From NCBI RefSeq assembly GCF_001941845.1, contig NZ_CP018870.1:1829001-1893000 (forward strand): a stretch of DNA of 64,000 bases, read 5' to 3'. The DNA comes from Streptomyces sp. TN58. Its GTDB lineage: Bacteria; Actinomycetota; Actinomycetes; Streptomycetales; Streptomycetaceae. The notes beneath the pieces are model-generated. The model searched no databases and was not told where the DNA came from. It was given only the letters and a program-made list of their open reading frames with translations. Position numbers and translations under genes: made by a program. Below, in pieces: positions 36,281 through 45,361 of the stretch (the first letter of the stretch is position 1; each line of letters opens with the position of its first letter).

Positions 36281-37466
36281 CCGGGTCCGGGGAGGGGCGG
36301 CCCGTGGGCCACCAGTCCTCGTGGTCCGGGCGGGACTCGTAGGCGTACCAGAGGGCGTCGCGGCCGAGCCGGAGCTGGCGGGTGCGGGCCGTGAGGCGGT
36401 TGCGGTCGGGGCGGAAGGAGCCCTGGGACGCGGCGAGGAGCGCGGGGCGGGCCCGGTCGAAGGGGCCGGCCGGCGGGTCCCAGGGCTCTTCGAGCGCGGC
36501 GAGGGCCGGCCGGCCGCCCTGGCGCCAGGCCGCCGCCGCCCGCGCGAGGTCGGTGGTGGTGCGGCCGGTGGCACGGGCCAGGTCCCGGTAGAGGGTGCGG
36601 GCCGTGCCCGTCAGGCCGGCCGTGGGGTGTGCGGAGGCCAGCCGTACGGCGTCGTGCCAGAGGGAGAGCCCGGCGATCGGGTCCTCGCCGGTGGTGAGCA
36701 GGGTGAGGGCGCGGGCGGCGGCGTCGGAGGCGAGCTGGTCGAGGGCGAGCGGGTCCGGTGCCGCCGGGTCGGCCGGGTAGGCGGGCGGGAGGCCGGCCGC
36801 CGCGGGTGCGGCGAGCGGTACGGGCAGCGGCGGGACCGCCCTGCGGGCGAGGGCCGCCCGGGCGGGGACCCCGGGGAAGTCGGGTGCCGTGCCGGGCTGT
36901 TCCCGCGCGGCGTGGGCGGCGTTGCGGCGGGTGAGGTCTTCGAGGAGTTCCCGCTCGCCGCGGCCGCGCACGAGGAGCAGGACGAAGGGGTCCTCGTCGA
37001 GGAGGCGGGCCGCCCGGTAGCAGAGGGCGGCGGCGTGTTTGCAGGGCGGACGCCCGACGTCCGGGCAGGAGCAGTGCGGGACCAGCTCGCCCGCGCCGGG
37101 CAGGACCGTCCCCGCCAGGGACTGCGGGACCTCCCGCTCCAGCAGGGCGCCGAGCGCCGCCGGGTCGGCGGCGACGTCCTCCAGCAGCTCGCTCCACCGC
37201 GCGTCCGCGAAGGCGGGCAGGGTCAGCTCGGTGCGGTACGGGCGGGGCCTGCTGCCCCGGACGTACGCGACGATCCGGCCGGGGGTGACGGTCACGGCGT
37301 CGACGTGCCCGGACTCGGCGTACGTACGGCCGCGGGCCAGGCGGGCCGGGTCGCCGGAGGTCTCCTCCAGTGCGGCCACCCAGGCGCGGCCCCACCAGCT
37401 GACCGCCGCCGCCCCGGCGGGCACGGTCTCGAAGGTGCGGCGGCGGTCGTCCCGCGCGGTGATCAT
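36261..37466 (-). CDS. SWIM zinc-finger protein, SNF2 partner
   Basis: 401 aa. SWIM motif CxCx(n)CxH reads HCSCPDVGRPPCKHAAAL near residue 130. The N-terminus has the conserved TFETVPAGAAAVSWWGRAWVAALE, GRTYAESGHVDAVTVTPGRIVAYVRGSR block. The long C-terminal part is Ala/Pro-rich helical. Such proteins are encoded next to SNF2-type helicases in actinobacteria, as here: ATG 37466 overlaps the SNF2 stop (ATGA), so the two are translationally coupled and likely work together on DNA or nucleoprotein. Exact role unknown. Confidence 0.9.
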   Translation of the reverse strand: MITARDDRRRTFETVPAGAAAVSWWGRAWVAALEETSGDPARLARGRTYAESGHVDAVTVTPGRIVAYVRGSRPRPYRTELTLPAFADARWSELLEDVAADPAALGALLEREVPQSLAGTVLPGAGELVPHCSCPDVGRPPCKHAAALCYRAARLLDEDPFVLLLVRGRGERELLEDLTRRNAAHAAREQPGTAPDFPGVPARAALARRAVPPLPVPLAAPAAAGLPPAYPADPAAPDPLALDQLASDAAARALTLLTTGEDPIAGLSLWHDAVRLASAHPTAGLTGTARTLYRDLARATGRTTTDLARAAAAWRQGGRPALAALEEPWDPPAGPFDRARPALLAASQGSFRPDRNRLTARTRQLRLGRDALWYAYESRPDHEDWWPTGRPSPDPVTALLG

Positions 37467-40354
37467 GCGGGCCTCCGCAGGGACACGAGGTCGGCGAGTT
37501 CGCGGTCGGTCAGCTCGGTGAGCGCCGCCTCCCCGGATCCGAGGACCGCGTCGGCCAGGGCCCGCTTGGCCTCCAGCATCTCGGCGATGCGGTCCTCGAC
37601 GGTGCCTTCGGCGATGATCCGGTGGACCTGGACGGGCTGGGTCTGGCCGATCCGGTAGGCGCGGTCGGTGGCCTGCTCCTCGACGGCCGGGTTCCACCAG
37701 CGGTCGAAGTGGACGACATGGCCGGCGCGGGTGAGGTTCAGGCCGGTTCCGGCGGCTTTGAGGGAGAGCAGGAAGACGGGGACCTCGCCGGCCTGGAAGC
37801 GGTCCACGAGTTCTTCGCGGCGCGGCACCGGCGTGCCGCCGTGCAGGAGTTGTGTCGCGATGCCCCGGGCGGACAGGTGCCGCTCGATGAGCCGGGCCAT
37901 CGTCACGTACTGCGTGAACACCAGCACCGAACCGCCCTCGGCGACGATGGTGTCCAGCAGCTCGTCGAGGAGGGCGAGCTTGCCCGAGCGGTGCGGGAGC
38001 CGGGGGTGCTCCTCCTTGAGGTACTGCGCGGGGTGGTTGCAGATCTGCTTGAGCGAGGCCAGCAACTTCATGATCATGCCGCGTCTCTCGATGCCCTCGC
38101 TCTCCCCGATGACGGCCATCGCCTCGTCCACCGCGGCCTGGTAGAGGGAGGCCTGCTCCCGGGTGAGGGACACGGGGTGGTCGGTCTCGGTCTTCGGCGG
38201 CAGCTCGGGCGCGATCCCCGGGTCGGACTTCTTGCGCCGCAGCAGGAACGGCCTCACCAGCGCCGCCAGCCGGGCGACCGCCGCCTCGTTGCCGCCGTCC
38301 TCCTCCTGCTGGTGCTCCACGGGGCGGGCGTGGCGGGCCCGGAAGGTGGTCAGCGGCCCCAGCAGCCCCGGCGTGGTCCAGTCGAGGAGCGCCCACAGCT
38401 CGGAGAGGTTGTTCTCCACCGGGGTGCCGGTCAGCGCCACCCTGGCCGGGGCCGGGATGGTGCGCAGGGCCTTCGCCGTCGCCGAGTGGGGGTTCTTGAC
38501 GTGCTGCGCCTCGTCGGCGACGACCATGCCCCAGGGCTGCTCGGCGAGCAGGGCGGCGCTGGCGCGCATCGTCGCGTAGGTGGTGAGGACGAACCCGCCC
38601 TCGCAGGACGTCAGGTCCTCGGTGCTGCGGCCGCCGCCGTGGAAGCGGCGCACGGGGGTGCCGGGGGCGAACTTCTCGATCTCCCGCTGCCAGTTGCCCA
38701 GGAGGGAGGCGGGGCACACCACGAGGGTCGGCTCGCGGCGGCCGCGGTGCAGGTGCAGCGCGATGAGGGTGACGGTCTTGCCCAGGCCCATGTCGTCGGC
38801 GAGGCAGCCGCCGAGCCCGAGGGAGGTCATCAGGTCGAGCCAGGCCAGGCCGCGCGCCTGGTAGTCGCGCAGGACGGCCTTGAGCCCGGCGGGCTGCGGG
38901 AGGGGGGTGAGCTCGGCCGTCAGCCGTTCCCGCAGGGCGGCCAGGGCGCCCACCGGTACCGCCTCGACGGGCTCGCCGTCGACCTCGGCCGTCCCCGACA
39001 GGGCGGCGGCCAGCGCGTCGACCGGGTCCAGCAGGCCGAGCTCCCGTTTGCGTGCCTTGCGCACCAGCTCCGGGTCGACCCGCACCCACTGGTCCCGCAG
39101 CCGTACGACGGGCCGGTGGGCCTGTGCCAGCGCGTCCATCTCCCCCGGGGTGAGCCGGTCTCCTCCGAGGGCCAGTTCCCAGGAGAAGGCGAAGAGGTGT
39201 TCGGCGTCGAAGAAGGCGGTCCCGTCGGTGGCGGACCCGGGCGCGGTGGACCGCACGACGGCGGTCGCGGACAGCGTACGGGCCAGGTCGCGGGGCCAGT
39301 GGACGACGACCCCGGCGGCCGCCAGCCGGTTCGCGGCCGTCCCCAGCAGGTCCTCCAGCTCCGGGTCGGACAGCGCCAGGGCGTCGGGGACGGGCTGGTC
39401 CAACAGCCGCAGCAGGGGCGGCCAGACGCGTGCGGCCCGGCGCAGCGCGAGCACGGCGTCGATGCGGGCGCGCGGACCGAAGCCGGCCCCGGCCGTGCCG
39501 GCCCACAGCTGTGCCGCGTCGGTGACGAGCGTGGGATCGGCGAGGCTGTGGACCTGGACGACGGCGGCGCCGGCCCGCCGGGTGTCCTCCGGCTCGGCCT
39601 CGTCGAAGAGGCGGAAGGAGGACAGGTCGAGCCGGAGCGAGAGCCCGACTCCGGTGTCGGCGCCGGCCGCGACCTGGGCGGCCCACTCCTGTATCCCGGG
39701 CACCCGCTGCGCCTCCCGCGCGGCGAACGGCCGCCCCGCGGCCACCGGCGCCGCCGGGGTGCGGGGCAGGCTGTCGGCGACGGCGTCGACGAACGCCCGG
39801 ACCAGTGCCTCCGGTTCGGGCAGCTGGAGCGGTCGGCGCCCGGCGAGGGGTGTCGCGTGCCCCTCGTGGGGCAGGGCGGCGGCGACCGCCCGGAGGTGGG
39901 CGATGTCGTCGGCGTCGAGCGGGCCCGCGCGCCATGCGTCGACGCCTTCGGCGGTGAGCCCCGGCAGCAGCCGGCCGCGCGCGGCCAGGGTGAGGGCCTG
40001 CGTGGCGGCGGTCCCCCAGGCCCGGGTGGCGGGGTGCGCGGAGGGGCTGCGTGGGGCTCTCAGGAGCAGGGGCAGGGCGTCGGCGACGGAGAACGCCACC
40101 GAGGGCACGGTCCGGCTGCGGATCCCGCTGCCGTGCGGACGTACGACGGTGAGCGGACCGGATGCGCCCGCTTCGGGGAGGGGGTCCCCGTCGGGCGACC
40201 AGAAGGCGATCCGCCCCTCCCGGGGGACGGCGGCGGGCAGGAAGACGGCGGCATGGCGCAGCAGCGCGGATGCCTGCGGCTGCGTCTGCGGCTGCGACGG
40301 CTGCGGCTGTGGCTGCGGCTGTCGCGGTGCCCAGGCCCGTGTCTGCGCTGTCAT
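37463..40354 (-). CDS. SNF2-family DEAD/DEAH helicase
   Basis: 963-aa Swi2/Snf2 ATPase. An N-terminal Q/P repeat (PQPQPQPSQPQTQPQ) is followed by about 450 residues of the SNF2-associated domain usual in bacterial RapA-distinct SNF2 proteins. Helicase core: Walker A DDMGLGKTVT (about residue 518), Walker B DEAQH (about 611), LTGTPVENNLSELWALLD, then C-terminal helicase domain with VFTQYVTMARLIERHL and RWWNPAVEEQATDRAYRIGQ. Expected to translocate on double-stranded DNA and remodel bound proteins; some relatives act in repair or phage defence. GGGAGGG lies 5 nt upstream of ATG 40354. Followed by an overlapping SWIM gene. Confidence 0.95.
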   Translation of the reverse strand: MTAQTRAWAPRQPQPQPQPSQPQTQPQASALLRHAAVFLPAAVPREGRIAFWSPDGDPLPEAGASGPLTVVRPHGSGIRSRTVPSVAFSVADALPLLLRAPRSPSAHPATRAWGTAATQALTLAARGRLLPGLTAEGVDAWRAGPLDADDIAHLRAVAAALPHEGHATPLAGRRPLQLPEPEALVRAFVDAVADSLPRTPAAPVAAGRPFAAREAQRVPGIQEWAAQVAAGADTGVGLSLRLDLSSFRLFDEAEPEDTRRAGAAVVQVHSLADPTLVTDAAQLWAGTAGAGFGPRARIDAVLALRRAARVWPPLLRLLDQPVPDALALSDPELEDLLGTAANRLAAAGVVVHWPRDLARTLSATAVVRSTAPGSATDGTAFFDAEHLFAFSWELALGGDRLTPGEMDALAQAHRPVVRLRDQWVRVDPELVRKARKRELGLLDPVDALAAALSGTAEVDGEPVEAVPVGALAALRERLTAELTPLPQPAGLKAVLRDYQARGLAWLDLMTSLGLGGCLADDMGLGKTVTLIALHLHRGRREPTLVVCPASLLGNWQREIEKFAPGTPVRRFHGGGRSTEDLTSCEGGFVLTTYATMRASAALLAEQPWGMVVADEAQHVKNPHSATAKALRTIPAPARVALTGTPVENNLSELWALLDWTTPGLLGPLTTFRARHARPVEHQQEEDGGNEAAVARLAALVRPFLLRRKKSDPGIAPELPPKTETDHPVSLTREQASLYQAAVDEAMAVIGESEGIERRGMIMKLLASLKQICNHPAQYLKEEHPRLPHRSGKLALLDELLDTIVAEGGSVLVFTQYVTMARLIERHLSARGIATQLLHGGTPVPRREELVDRFQAGEVPVFLLSLKAAGTGLNLTRAGHVVHFDRWWNPAVEEQATDRAYRIGQTQPVQVHRIIAEGTVEDRIAEMLEAKRALADAVLGSGEAALTELTDRELADLVSLRRPA

Positions 40355-40449
40355 GCCCTCCCCCTCCCTCAAGCTCGTCCTCGCGGAGCTGTCAGCCCCT
40401 TGCCCACGATTTTAGGTGCGGCCACTGACAATGCCCCTGGCCTGCGGTT

Positions 40450-41835
40450 TCACCGGGCCCAGCGGCCCTGTTCCAGGGCGTAGCCGTACACGGGCCGGCC
40501 GGTGGAGGCACTCGTGCGCAGCGGGCGGCCGCCGTCGTCGACGCGCAGGGTTCCCGAACCGGCCGGCGAGGTCCACCTCAGGTCGAGGGACCAGTCGCAG
40601 TCGCAGCCCGTGGTGGCGGCCTCCACCCGCAGGACGACCGGCTCGTCGGCCGAGACCCGCATCGGGAAGGCCGGGGCCGGCAGCCGGTTTCCGGCGTCGT
40701 TCCCGGCGACGGGGCGGGCCAGCGGGCGCGGCGCGTCCAGGTTGACGGCGAAGACGGCCGGGGTGAGACCCCCGCCGCAGCCCTGCGACATCTGGTAGAC
40801 GTTCCAGGCGGGCGGTGTGCGGCGAGCGACCACCCGTACCTCCAGCCCCTCCAGGACCACCGTGCCCCCGCCTGCGCCGTGCAGGGTGACCTCCACGATC
40901 TGGCTCCCGGCGTGCACGGCGCGCTGCGCCGTCGCCCAGGCGGCCGCGTCCGCCTGCACGGGTGGCGGGGCCACCGACCCGGGCCCCCGCTCGGACAGGT
41001 AGGCGTGGTCGCAGCCGGCGGCCCACACGTGCGGCCGCACCGACGCCTTGAGGGGTACCGCCGGCGCCCGTCCGGGTGCCGGCACGGGCGGCGGGGCGGA
41101 GTCCGGGGCCGGTTCCGTGGCCCCTCCCCCCGCCGGGGCCGCAGGCTGTGCCGGACCGGTCGCCGGATCCGCCGGCGGGGACCCCGGCGCGGGCGGGGTC
41201 GCCGCGGCGGCGGAGCCGCCGGCTCCGCGCGTACCGGCGCCCGCACCCGGCCCCGGCGCCGGTCCGGTGTGCGGCGCACCCCGGTCGGGACCGGTCACCG
41301 CCAGCAGCGCCACAGCCGCCGCGCCCGCCGCCAGCCCCGCCGCGGCGACCACGACGGCCCTGCGCCGGTACCAGGACGAGCGGGCTCCGGCCCCCGCCGC
41401 GGCCCGCCCCACCGACCCCACGACGACGGCCGGAACCGCCGGGTCCGACTCCCCGCCCGCGCCCGCCGGGTCCGACTCCCCGCCCGCGCCCGCCGGGTCC
41501 GACTCCCCGCCCGCGCCCGCCGGTACCGGCTCCGGGACGGCCGCCCCCGGCTCCCCCCACGCCCGTGACGGCTCCGCCGCGGCCGTTCCCGCCCGCCGCC
41601 GGGCGTCCGCCAGCAACCAGGCCCGGTGCAGGTCGACCGCCTCCGCCGCCGAAGCCCCGCAGGCCCGCGCGAAGCGGTCCAGCACCGCGAACTCCACCGG
41701 CAGCGCCTCCCCGTTGCAGTACCGGTGCAGCGTCGACGTACTCGTGTGCAGCCGCCGCGCGAGGACTCCGTAGCTCAGCCCCCCGCGCTCCTTCAGCTCC
41801 CGCATCAGCCGTGCGAAATCCTCCGCCTCACTCAC
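40450..41835 (-). CDS. Membrane-tethered HTH protein
   Basis: 461 aa. N-terminal XRE-type HTH at residues 1-65 (EDFARLMRELKERGGLSYGV, LARRLHTSTSTLHRYCNGEAL), Ala/Pro/Gly linker, one membrane helix at about 155-180 (RRRAVVVAAAGLAAGAAAVALLAV), a long extracellular Pro/Ala region and a C-terminal ectodomain with four Cys (AAGCDHAYLSERGPGSV, QMSQGCGGGL, ATTGCDCDWSLDLRW). Topology N-in/C-out, as in membrane-bound regulators that couple an outside signal to DNA binding. GTG 41835 chosen over upstream ATG because it yields the usual VSEAEDFARLM start after a G-rich site. A 27-bp triple repeat encodes GAGGESDPA copies in the linker. Divergent from a secreted protein (42025). Confidence 0.87.
   Translation of the reverse strand: MSEAEDFARLMRELKERGGLSYGVLARRLHTSTSTLHRYCNGEALPVEFAVLDRFARACGASAAEAVDLHRAWLLADARRRAGTAAAEPSRAWGEPGAAVPEPVPAGAGGESDPAGAGGESDPAGAGGESDPAVPAVVVGSVGRAAAGAGARSSWYRRRAVVVAAAGLAAGAAAVALLAVTGPDRGAPHTGPAPGPGAGAGTRGAGGSAAAATPPAPGSPPADPATGPAQPAAPAGGGATEPAPDSAPPPVPAPGRAPAVPLKASVRPHVWAAGCDHAYLSERGPGSVAPPPVQADAAAWATAQRAVHAGSQIVEVTLHGAGGGTVVLEGLEVRVVARRTPPAWNVYQMSQGCGGGLTPAVFAVNLDAPRPLARPVAGNDAGNRLPAPAFPMRVSADEPVVLRVEAATTGCDCDWSLDLRWTSPAGSGTLRVDDGGRPLRTSASTGRPVYGYALEQGRWAR
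41441..41521 (-). repeat. 27-bp tandem repeat x3 in the HTH-TM gene
   Basis: Identical 27-bp units begin at 41441, 41468 and 41495 (core gggtccgactccccgcccgc) and encode three nine-residue copies of a Gly-Ala-Gly-Gly-Glu-Ser-Asp-Pro-Ala unit in the cytosolic linker. Perfect identity suggests recent expansion. Confidence 0.9.
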
Positions 41836-42024
41836 GGTGTCCCCCCGTCCCACGTCCCCTGGCTCCGTTCCAGGCGTCCGTTCCATGCCTGGGATGTTCC
41901 CCCAGGTGACAGCGCGCACGGGCGTTCCAGTGTCCCGATTTCGCCCCGAACCGTGGCCCCGCGCCCGCGCCGGGGAACAGGCTTCTCACGCACCACCGAT
42001 GCCGCATCCACGGGGAGAACCGAC

Positions 42025-42642
42025 ATGTTCCGACGTACCGACACCGCCGCCACCGTCGCCACCGCGCTGGTCGCGGCGGCCGCCACCCTCGCCCTGACCG
42101 CCCCGGCCTCCGCCGCACCCGCCGGCGCGCCCGGCTTCCTGAACGGCACCGACCTGCCTGCGCACCCCTCGTCCCCCTGGTACGCCGGAGAGATCACCAA
42201 GGGGCTGCCCGAGACGGAGACGTTCTGCCTGGACGGGGTGCTTCCGACGGCGGGCAGCTGGCACCGCGCGTTCGGCACCGAGTACGACACCGGCGCCGTG
42301 CAGATCTCCGTACGCTCCGCCTCGCCCGCGGCGGCCGCCAAGCTCGCCGGCGCACTGGAGCGCAAGGTAGCCGCCTGCGCCGCCGACTGGCTGCGCACCA
42401 CCCCGGGCGGCACGGCGTCCTGGCAGGACTACGGGACCCTGCCCGTCGAGGAGGGCGCGCACGTCTACGGGGTCCACACCTCGATCCCGGAGTCCGAGCC
42501 GGGCGTCCACCTGTACGGGATCGGGCGGGACGGCTCGACCGTGACCGTGGTCAAGTGGGGGCAGATGGGCGACCTGTCACAGGCCCCGGTCGCCCCCTTC
42601 AGGAAGACGACCACCAAGGCCGTGGACAAGCTCAATCCGTAG
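42025..42642 (+). CDS. Secreted protein of unknown function
   Basis: 205 aa. Signal peptide MFRRTDTAATVATALVAAAA ... APASA. The mature part begins APAGAPGFLNGTDLPAHPSSPWYAGEI and holds two Cys (ETFCLDGV, VAACAADW) that could pair. Blocks WHRAFGTEYDTGAVQISVR, VYGVHTSIPESEPGVHLYGIGRDGSTVTVVKWGQMGDLSQAPV suggest a small beta-rich extracellular domain found as hypothetical protein in Streptomyces. GGGGAGA lies 7 nt upstream of ATG. Divergent from the membrane-tethered HTH gene across 189 bp, so it is a plausible regulatory target of that protein. Confidence 0.87.
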   Translation: MFRRTDTAATVATALVAAAATLALTAPASAAPAGAPGFLNGTDLPAHPSSPWYAGEITKGLPETETFCLDGVLPTAGSWHRAFGTEYDTGAVQISVRSASPAAAAKLAGALERKVAACAADWLRTTPGGTASWQDYGTLPVEEGAHVYGVHTSIPESEPGVHLYGIGRDGSTVTVVKWGQMGDLSQAPVAPFRKTTTKAVDKLNP

Positions 42643-42729
42643 CAGCGGGGAAGCCCGGACGAACGGCGCCCGCACGGCCGAACAGCCGGGCGGGCGCCGG
42701 TGGGACCATGGACAGGGAGAGGCGGTGCC

Positions 42730-42990
42730 ATGCGTTCCGGAAACGAGCCGGCGACAGCGCGCAGCCCGCTGCGGCTGCGGTTCTGGCTGGGAGTCTGGGG
42801 TCTGGTCTGGGCCGCCGCGGGCACGGTCGCCTTCGCGCTGGCGGGCCGACCCGGATGGGCGGCCGCGTGCGGGGTGCTGGCGGTCGTGGTGGGCGTGGAC
42901 CTCGTCATGATCGTGCGCCACATCCGGCAGGGCCCCCACTACCAGCCCGGCCGGGACATCCCACCGTACGAGCCGCCCCACAGTCGCTGA
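42730..42990 (+). CDS. DUF6343 family small membrane protein
   Basis: 86 aa. MRSGNEPATARSPLRLRFWL start, two membrane helices (LGVWGLVWAAAGTVAFALAG and WAAACGVLAVVVGVDLVMIV) and the conserved C-terminal RHIRQGPHYQPGRDIPPYEP. This matches, from memory, a small family present in nearly all Streptomyces and named DUF6343; no function is known. ATG 42730 is favoured over 42700 for this match and a gagagg site. Confidence 0.88.
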   Translation: MRSGNEPATARSPLRLRFWLGVWGLVWAAAGTVAFALAGRPGWAAACGVLAVVVGVDLVMIVRHIRQGPHYQPGRDIPPYEPPHSR

Positions 42991-43012
42991 GCGGTCCCCC
43001 GGGGCGGCCGGA

Positions 43013-43399
43013 TCAGGCCTGGTCCTCGAAGCGCGCCGCCGCCAGGTACTCCGGCTGCGGGTCGAGGGCCGCGGCCAGCCTGAAGTGCTTGCGCGCCTGC
43101 TCGGGCCGGCCCGAGCGCTCGTGCGTGCGGGCCAGCGCGAAGTGGGCGAAGGCGTTGTCCGGTTCACGTTCCAGAACCAGCTCGAACTCAAGCTCCGCCG
43201 GGCGCAGTTGGGCCGCGGCGAAGAAGGCCCTGGCGCGCAGCAGCCGGGCCGCGGTGTTCTCCGGGTGGGCGGCCACGACCGAGTCGAGGAGCTTGACCGC
43301 ACCGCGCGGGTCGCGTGCGGCGAGCAGCTGCTCGGCCGCCCGGAAGTCGATGACGTGTGTTTCCGGGGTGGACGGCGTGGGGCGCGTGGTCTCGGACAC
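43013..43399 (-). CDS. Tetratricopeptide repeat protein
   Basis: 128 aa with about two and a half TPR units (AVKLLDSVVAAHPENTAARLLRARAFFAA; AELEFELVLEREPDNAFAHFALARTHERSG; ARKHFRLAAALDPQPEYLAAA). Likely a protein-interaction adaptor; partner unknown. GTG 43399 has GGAAGGA 7 nt upstream. It follows coaE on the same strand by 66 nt, an arrangement conserved in Streptomyces by memory. Confidence 0.88.
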   Translation of the reverse strand: MSETTRPTPSTPETHVIDFRAAEQLLAARDPRGAVKLLDSVVAAHPENTAARLLRARAFFAAAQLRPAELEFELVLEREPDNAFAHFALARTHERSGRPEQARKHFRLAAALDPQPEYLAAARFEDQA

Positions 43400-43465
43400 G
43401 GTATGGATCCTTCCCTCTACCGGCGCCTTCAACGCCCCCGCCCCGCGCACTATTCCATGCACACG

Positions 43466-44122
43466 TCAGGTGGGGCCGTCGTCCGTGGACCTCGGGGCCG
43501 ACGCCCGTGGGGCCGACGCCCCTGGGGCCGACGCCCGTGCCGTGAGCTCTTCCCAGACCTTGCGGACCTGCGGCTCCAGCGCCTCCAGCGGCCCGTCGTT
43601 GTCGATCACGAGGGTGGCCACCGCCAGGCGCTGCTCGCGCGTGGCCTGCGTGGCCATCCGGGCCCGGGCCTCCTCCTCAAGCATCCCGCGCGGCCCGGTC
43701 AGCCGGGCCAGCTGCGTGGACGGGGCCGCGTCCACCACGACGACCAGGTCGTAGAGGGGTGCGAGGCCGTTCTCGGTGAGCAGCGGTACGTCGTGCACGA
43801 CGATGGCGCCGGGGCCGGCGGCGGCCTCCAGCTCGGCGGACCGGGCGCCGACCAGCGGGTGCACGATCGCGTTGAGCGTGCGCAGCTTCTCCGGGTCCGC
43901 GAACACGACGGATCCCAGCTTCGGCCGGTCCAGGGTGCCTTCGGGGGTCAGCACCTCCTCTCCGAAGGCCGCGACGACGGCCGCGAGCCCCGGCGTACCG
44001 GGCTCCACGACCTCCCGTGCGATCCGATCGGCGTCGACGACGACCGCCCCGTACCCGGCCAGCAGTCGCGAGACCTCGCTCTTGCCGGCACCGATTCCGC
44101 CCGTCAGGCCCACCTTCAACAT
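43466..44122 (-). CDS. coaE: Dephospho-CoA kinase
   Basis: 218 aa; catalyses the last step of coenzyme A synthesis, ATP-dependent 3' phosphorylation of dephospho-CoA. Walker [12 protein letters not shown] at residues 6-16, then [17 protein letters not shown], and the lid region [22 protein letters not shown]. Length is normal for a single-domain CoaE plus an extra C-terminal tail [16 protein letters not shown], produced by a 15-bp tandem repeat (about 43494-43540). Tail likely unstructured. Confidence 0.96.
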   Translation of the reverse strand: MLKVGLTGGIGAGKSEVSRLLAGYGAVVVDADRIAREVVEPGTPGLAAVVAAFGEEVLTPEGTLDRPKLGSVVFADPEKLRTLNAIVHPLVGARSAELEAAAGPGAIVVHDVPLLTENGLAPLYDLVVVVDAAPSTQLARLTGPRGMLEEEARARMATQATREQRLAVATLVIDNDGPLEALEPQVRKVWEELTARASAPGASAPRASAPRSTDDGPT

Positions 44123-44165
44123 GCCCCGCAGCTTAAGCGCTGCCGTGTGGTGGTCGGCGGGCGCG

Positions 44166-45104
44166 TCAGCCCTCTCCCTCGCGCTCCGCCAGGAAGCGCT
44201 CGAACTCGCGGCCGATCTCGTCCGCCGACGGCAGGTCCGCCGGCTCGGCGATCATGTTGCCGCGGGTCTCGGCCCCGGCCGCGGCGTCGTACTGGTGCTC
44301 CAGCCCCTGCACGAGGCTGACCAGCTCCTCGTCGCCCTCGCGGATCTGCCGGTCGATCTCCGTCTGCGTACGGTGGGCCTCGGTCCGCAGCGTGTGGGCC
44401 ACGGCCGGCAGCACCAGGCCGGTCGCCGCCGTGATCGCCTCCAGCACCGTCAGCGCGGCGTCCGGGTACGGGGAGCGCGCCACGTAGTGCGGTACGTGCG
44501 CGGCGACGCCGAGCACGTCGTGCCCGGCCTGGGACAGGCGGAACTCCACCAGGGCCTCGGCGCTGCCGGGCACCTGGGCCTCGTCGAAGGGGCTGCGGTG
44601 GCCCGGCATGAGGTCGGTCCGGTTGCCGTGCGGGGTGATGCCGACGGGCCGGGTGTGCGGGACGCCCATCGGGATGCCGTGGAAGTTGACCGAGAGGCGG
44701 ACCCCGAGGCGCTCGACGATCTGCCGGACGGCGACGGCGAAGCGCTCCCACTCCACGTCCGGCTCCGGGCCGGACAGCAGCAGGAACGGCGCTCCGGTGG
44801 CGTCCTGGACCAGCCGGACCTCCAGCCGGGGCTCCTCGAACTCCGCCCAGTGGTCGCGCTGGAAGGTCAGCAGGGGACGACGCGCCCGGTAGTCCACGAG
44901 CCGGTCCGCGTCGAAGCGGGCGACGACCTGGTGGGGCAGGGTGTCCAGCAGGCGCTCGACGATCTGCTCACCGGCCTCCCCGGCGTCGATGTACCCCTCG
45001 AAGTGGTACAGCATGACCAGCCCGGCCGAGTCCTGGGCGACCGCCAGGTCGGCCACCGCCAGACCCTTGGCATCCCATTCGTACAAACCCTGTGGATCAA
45101 GCAC
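44166..45104 (-). CDS. PAC2 family protein (proteasome-assembly-chaperone-like)
   Basis: 312 aa. Starts [20 protein letters not shown] and has the PAC2 core [99 protein letters not shown]. Actinobacteria own proteasomes, and PAC2 proteins are related to eukaryotic assembly chaperones, but bacterial function is unproven. Three nearby GTG codons are possible starts (45113, 45110, 45104); the AGGAGG site is 10, 4 or 1 nt away, and 45104 gives the conserved N-terminus. Confidence 0.9.
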   Translation of the reverse strand: MLDPQGLYEWDAKGLAVADLAVAQDSAGLVMLYHFEGYIDAGEAGEQIVERLLDTLPHQVVARFDADRLVDYRARRPLLTFQRDHWAEFEEPRLEVRLVQDATGAPFLLLSGPEPDVEWERFAVAVRQIVERLGVRLSVNFHGIPMGVPHTRPVGITPHGNRTDLMPGHRSPFDEAQVPGSAEALVEFRLSQAGHDVLGVAAHVPHYVARSPYPDAALTVLEAITAATGLVLPAVAHTLRTEAHRTQTEIDRQIREGDEELVSLVQGLEHQYDAAAGAETRGNMIAEPADLPSADEIGREFERFLAEREGEG

Positions 45105-45280
45105 CGCCACCACTCCTCCTCGCCTCGTTCTCAGCCAGGAACGTCCAAGGAGGCGCCGCCATTCCCCAGTTGGCCCTCTTCACAGGAACGCAATGGATCA
45201 CATCGCGCCGGCCGGGTGGGAACGTACGAGATCAAGGAAGCAAGCGGGACGGGGTGTCGGGGGCGCCGGGAACGCGGAAG

Positions 45281-45308
45281 AGGCCCGCCCCCCGAAGGGG
45301 ACGGGCCT
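45281..45308 (-). terminator. Terminator of rpsA
   Basis: GC-rich hairpin aggcccgtcccc-ttcg-gggg..cgggcct on the minus strand, about 50 nt past the rpsA stop, with a stable UUCG-type loop. Near-symmetric, so it may act in both directions. Confidence 0.7.
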
Positions 45309-45361
45309 CACCGTCGTGCTCAGTCAGCTCTGCTCACACCGGAGTGCGATGCGCGCTGCGA

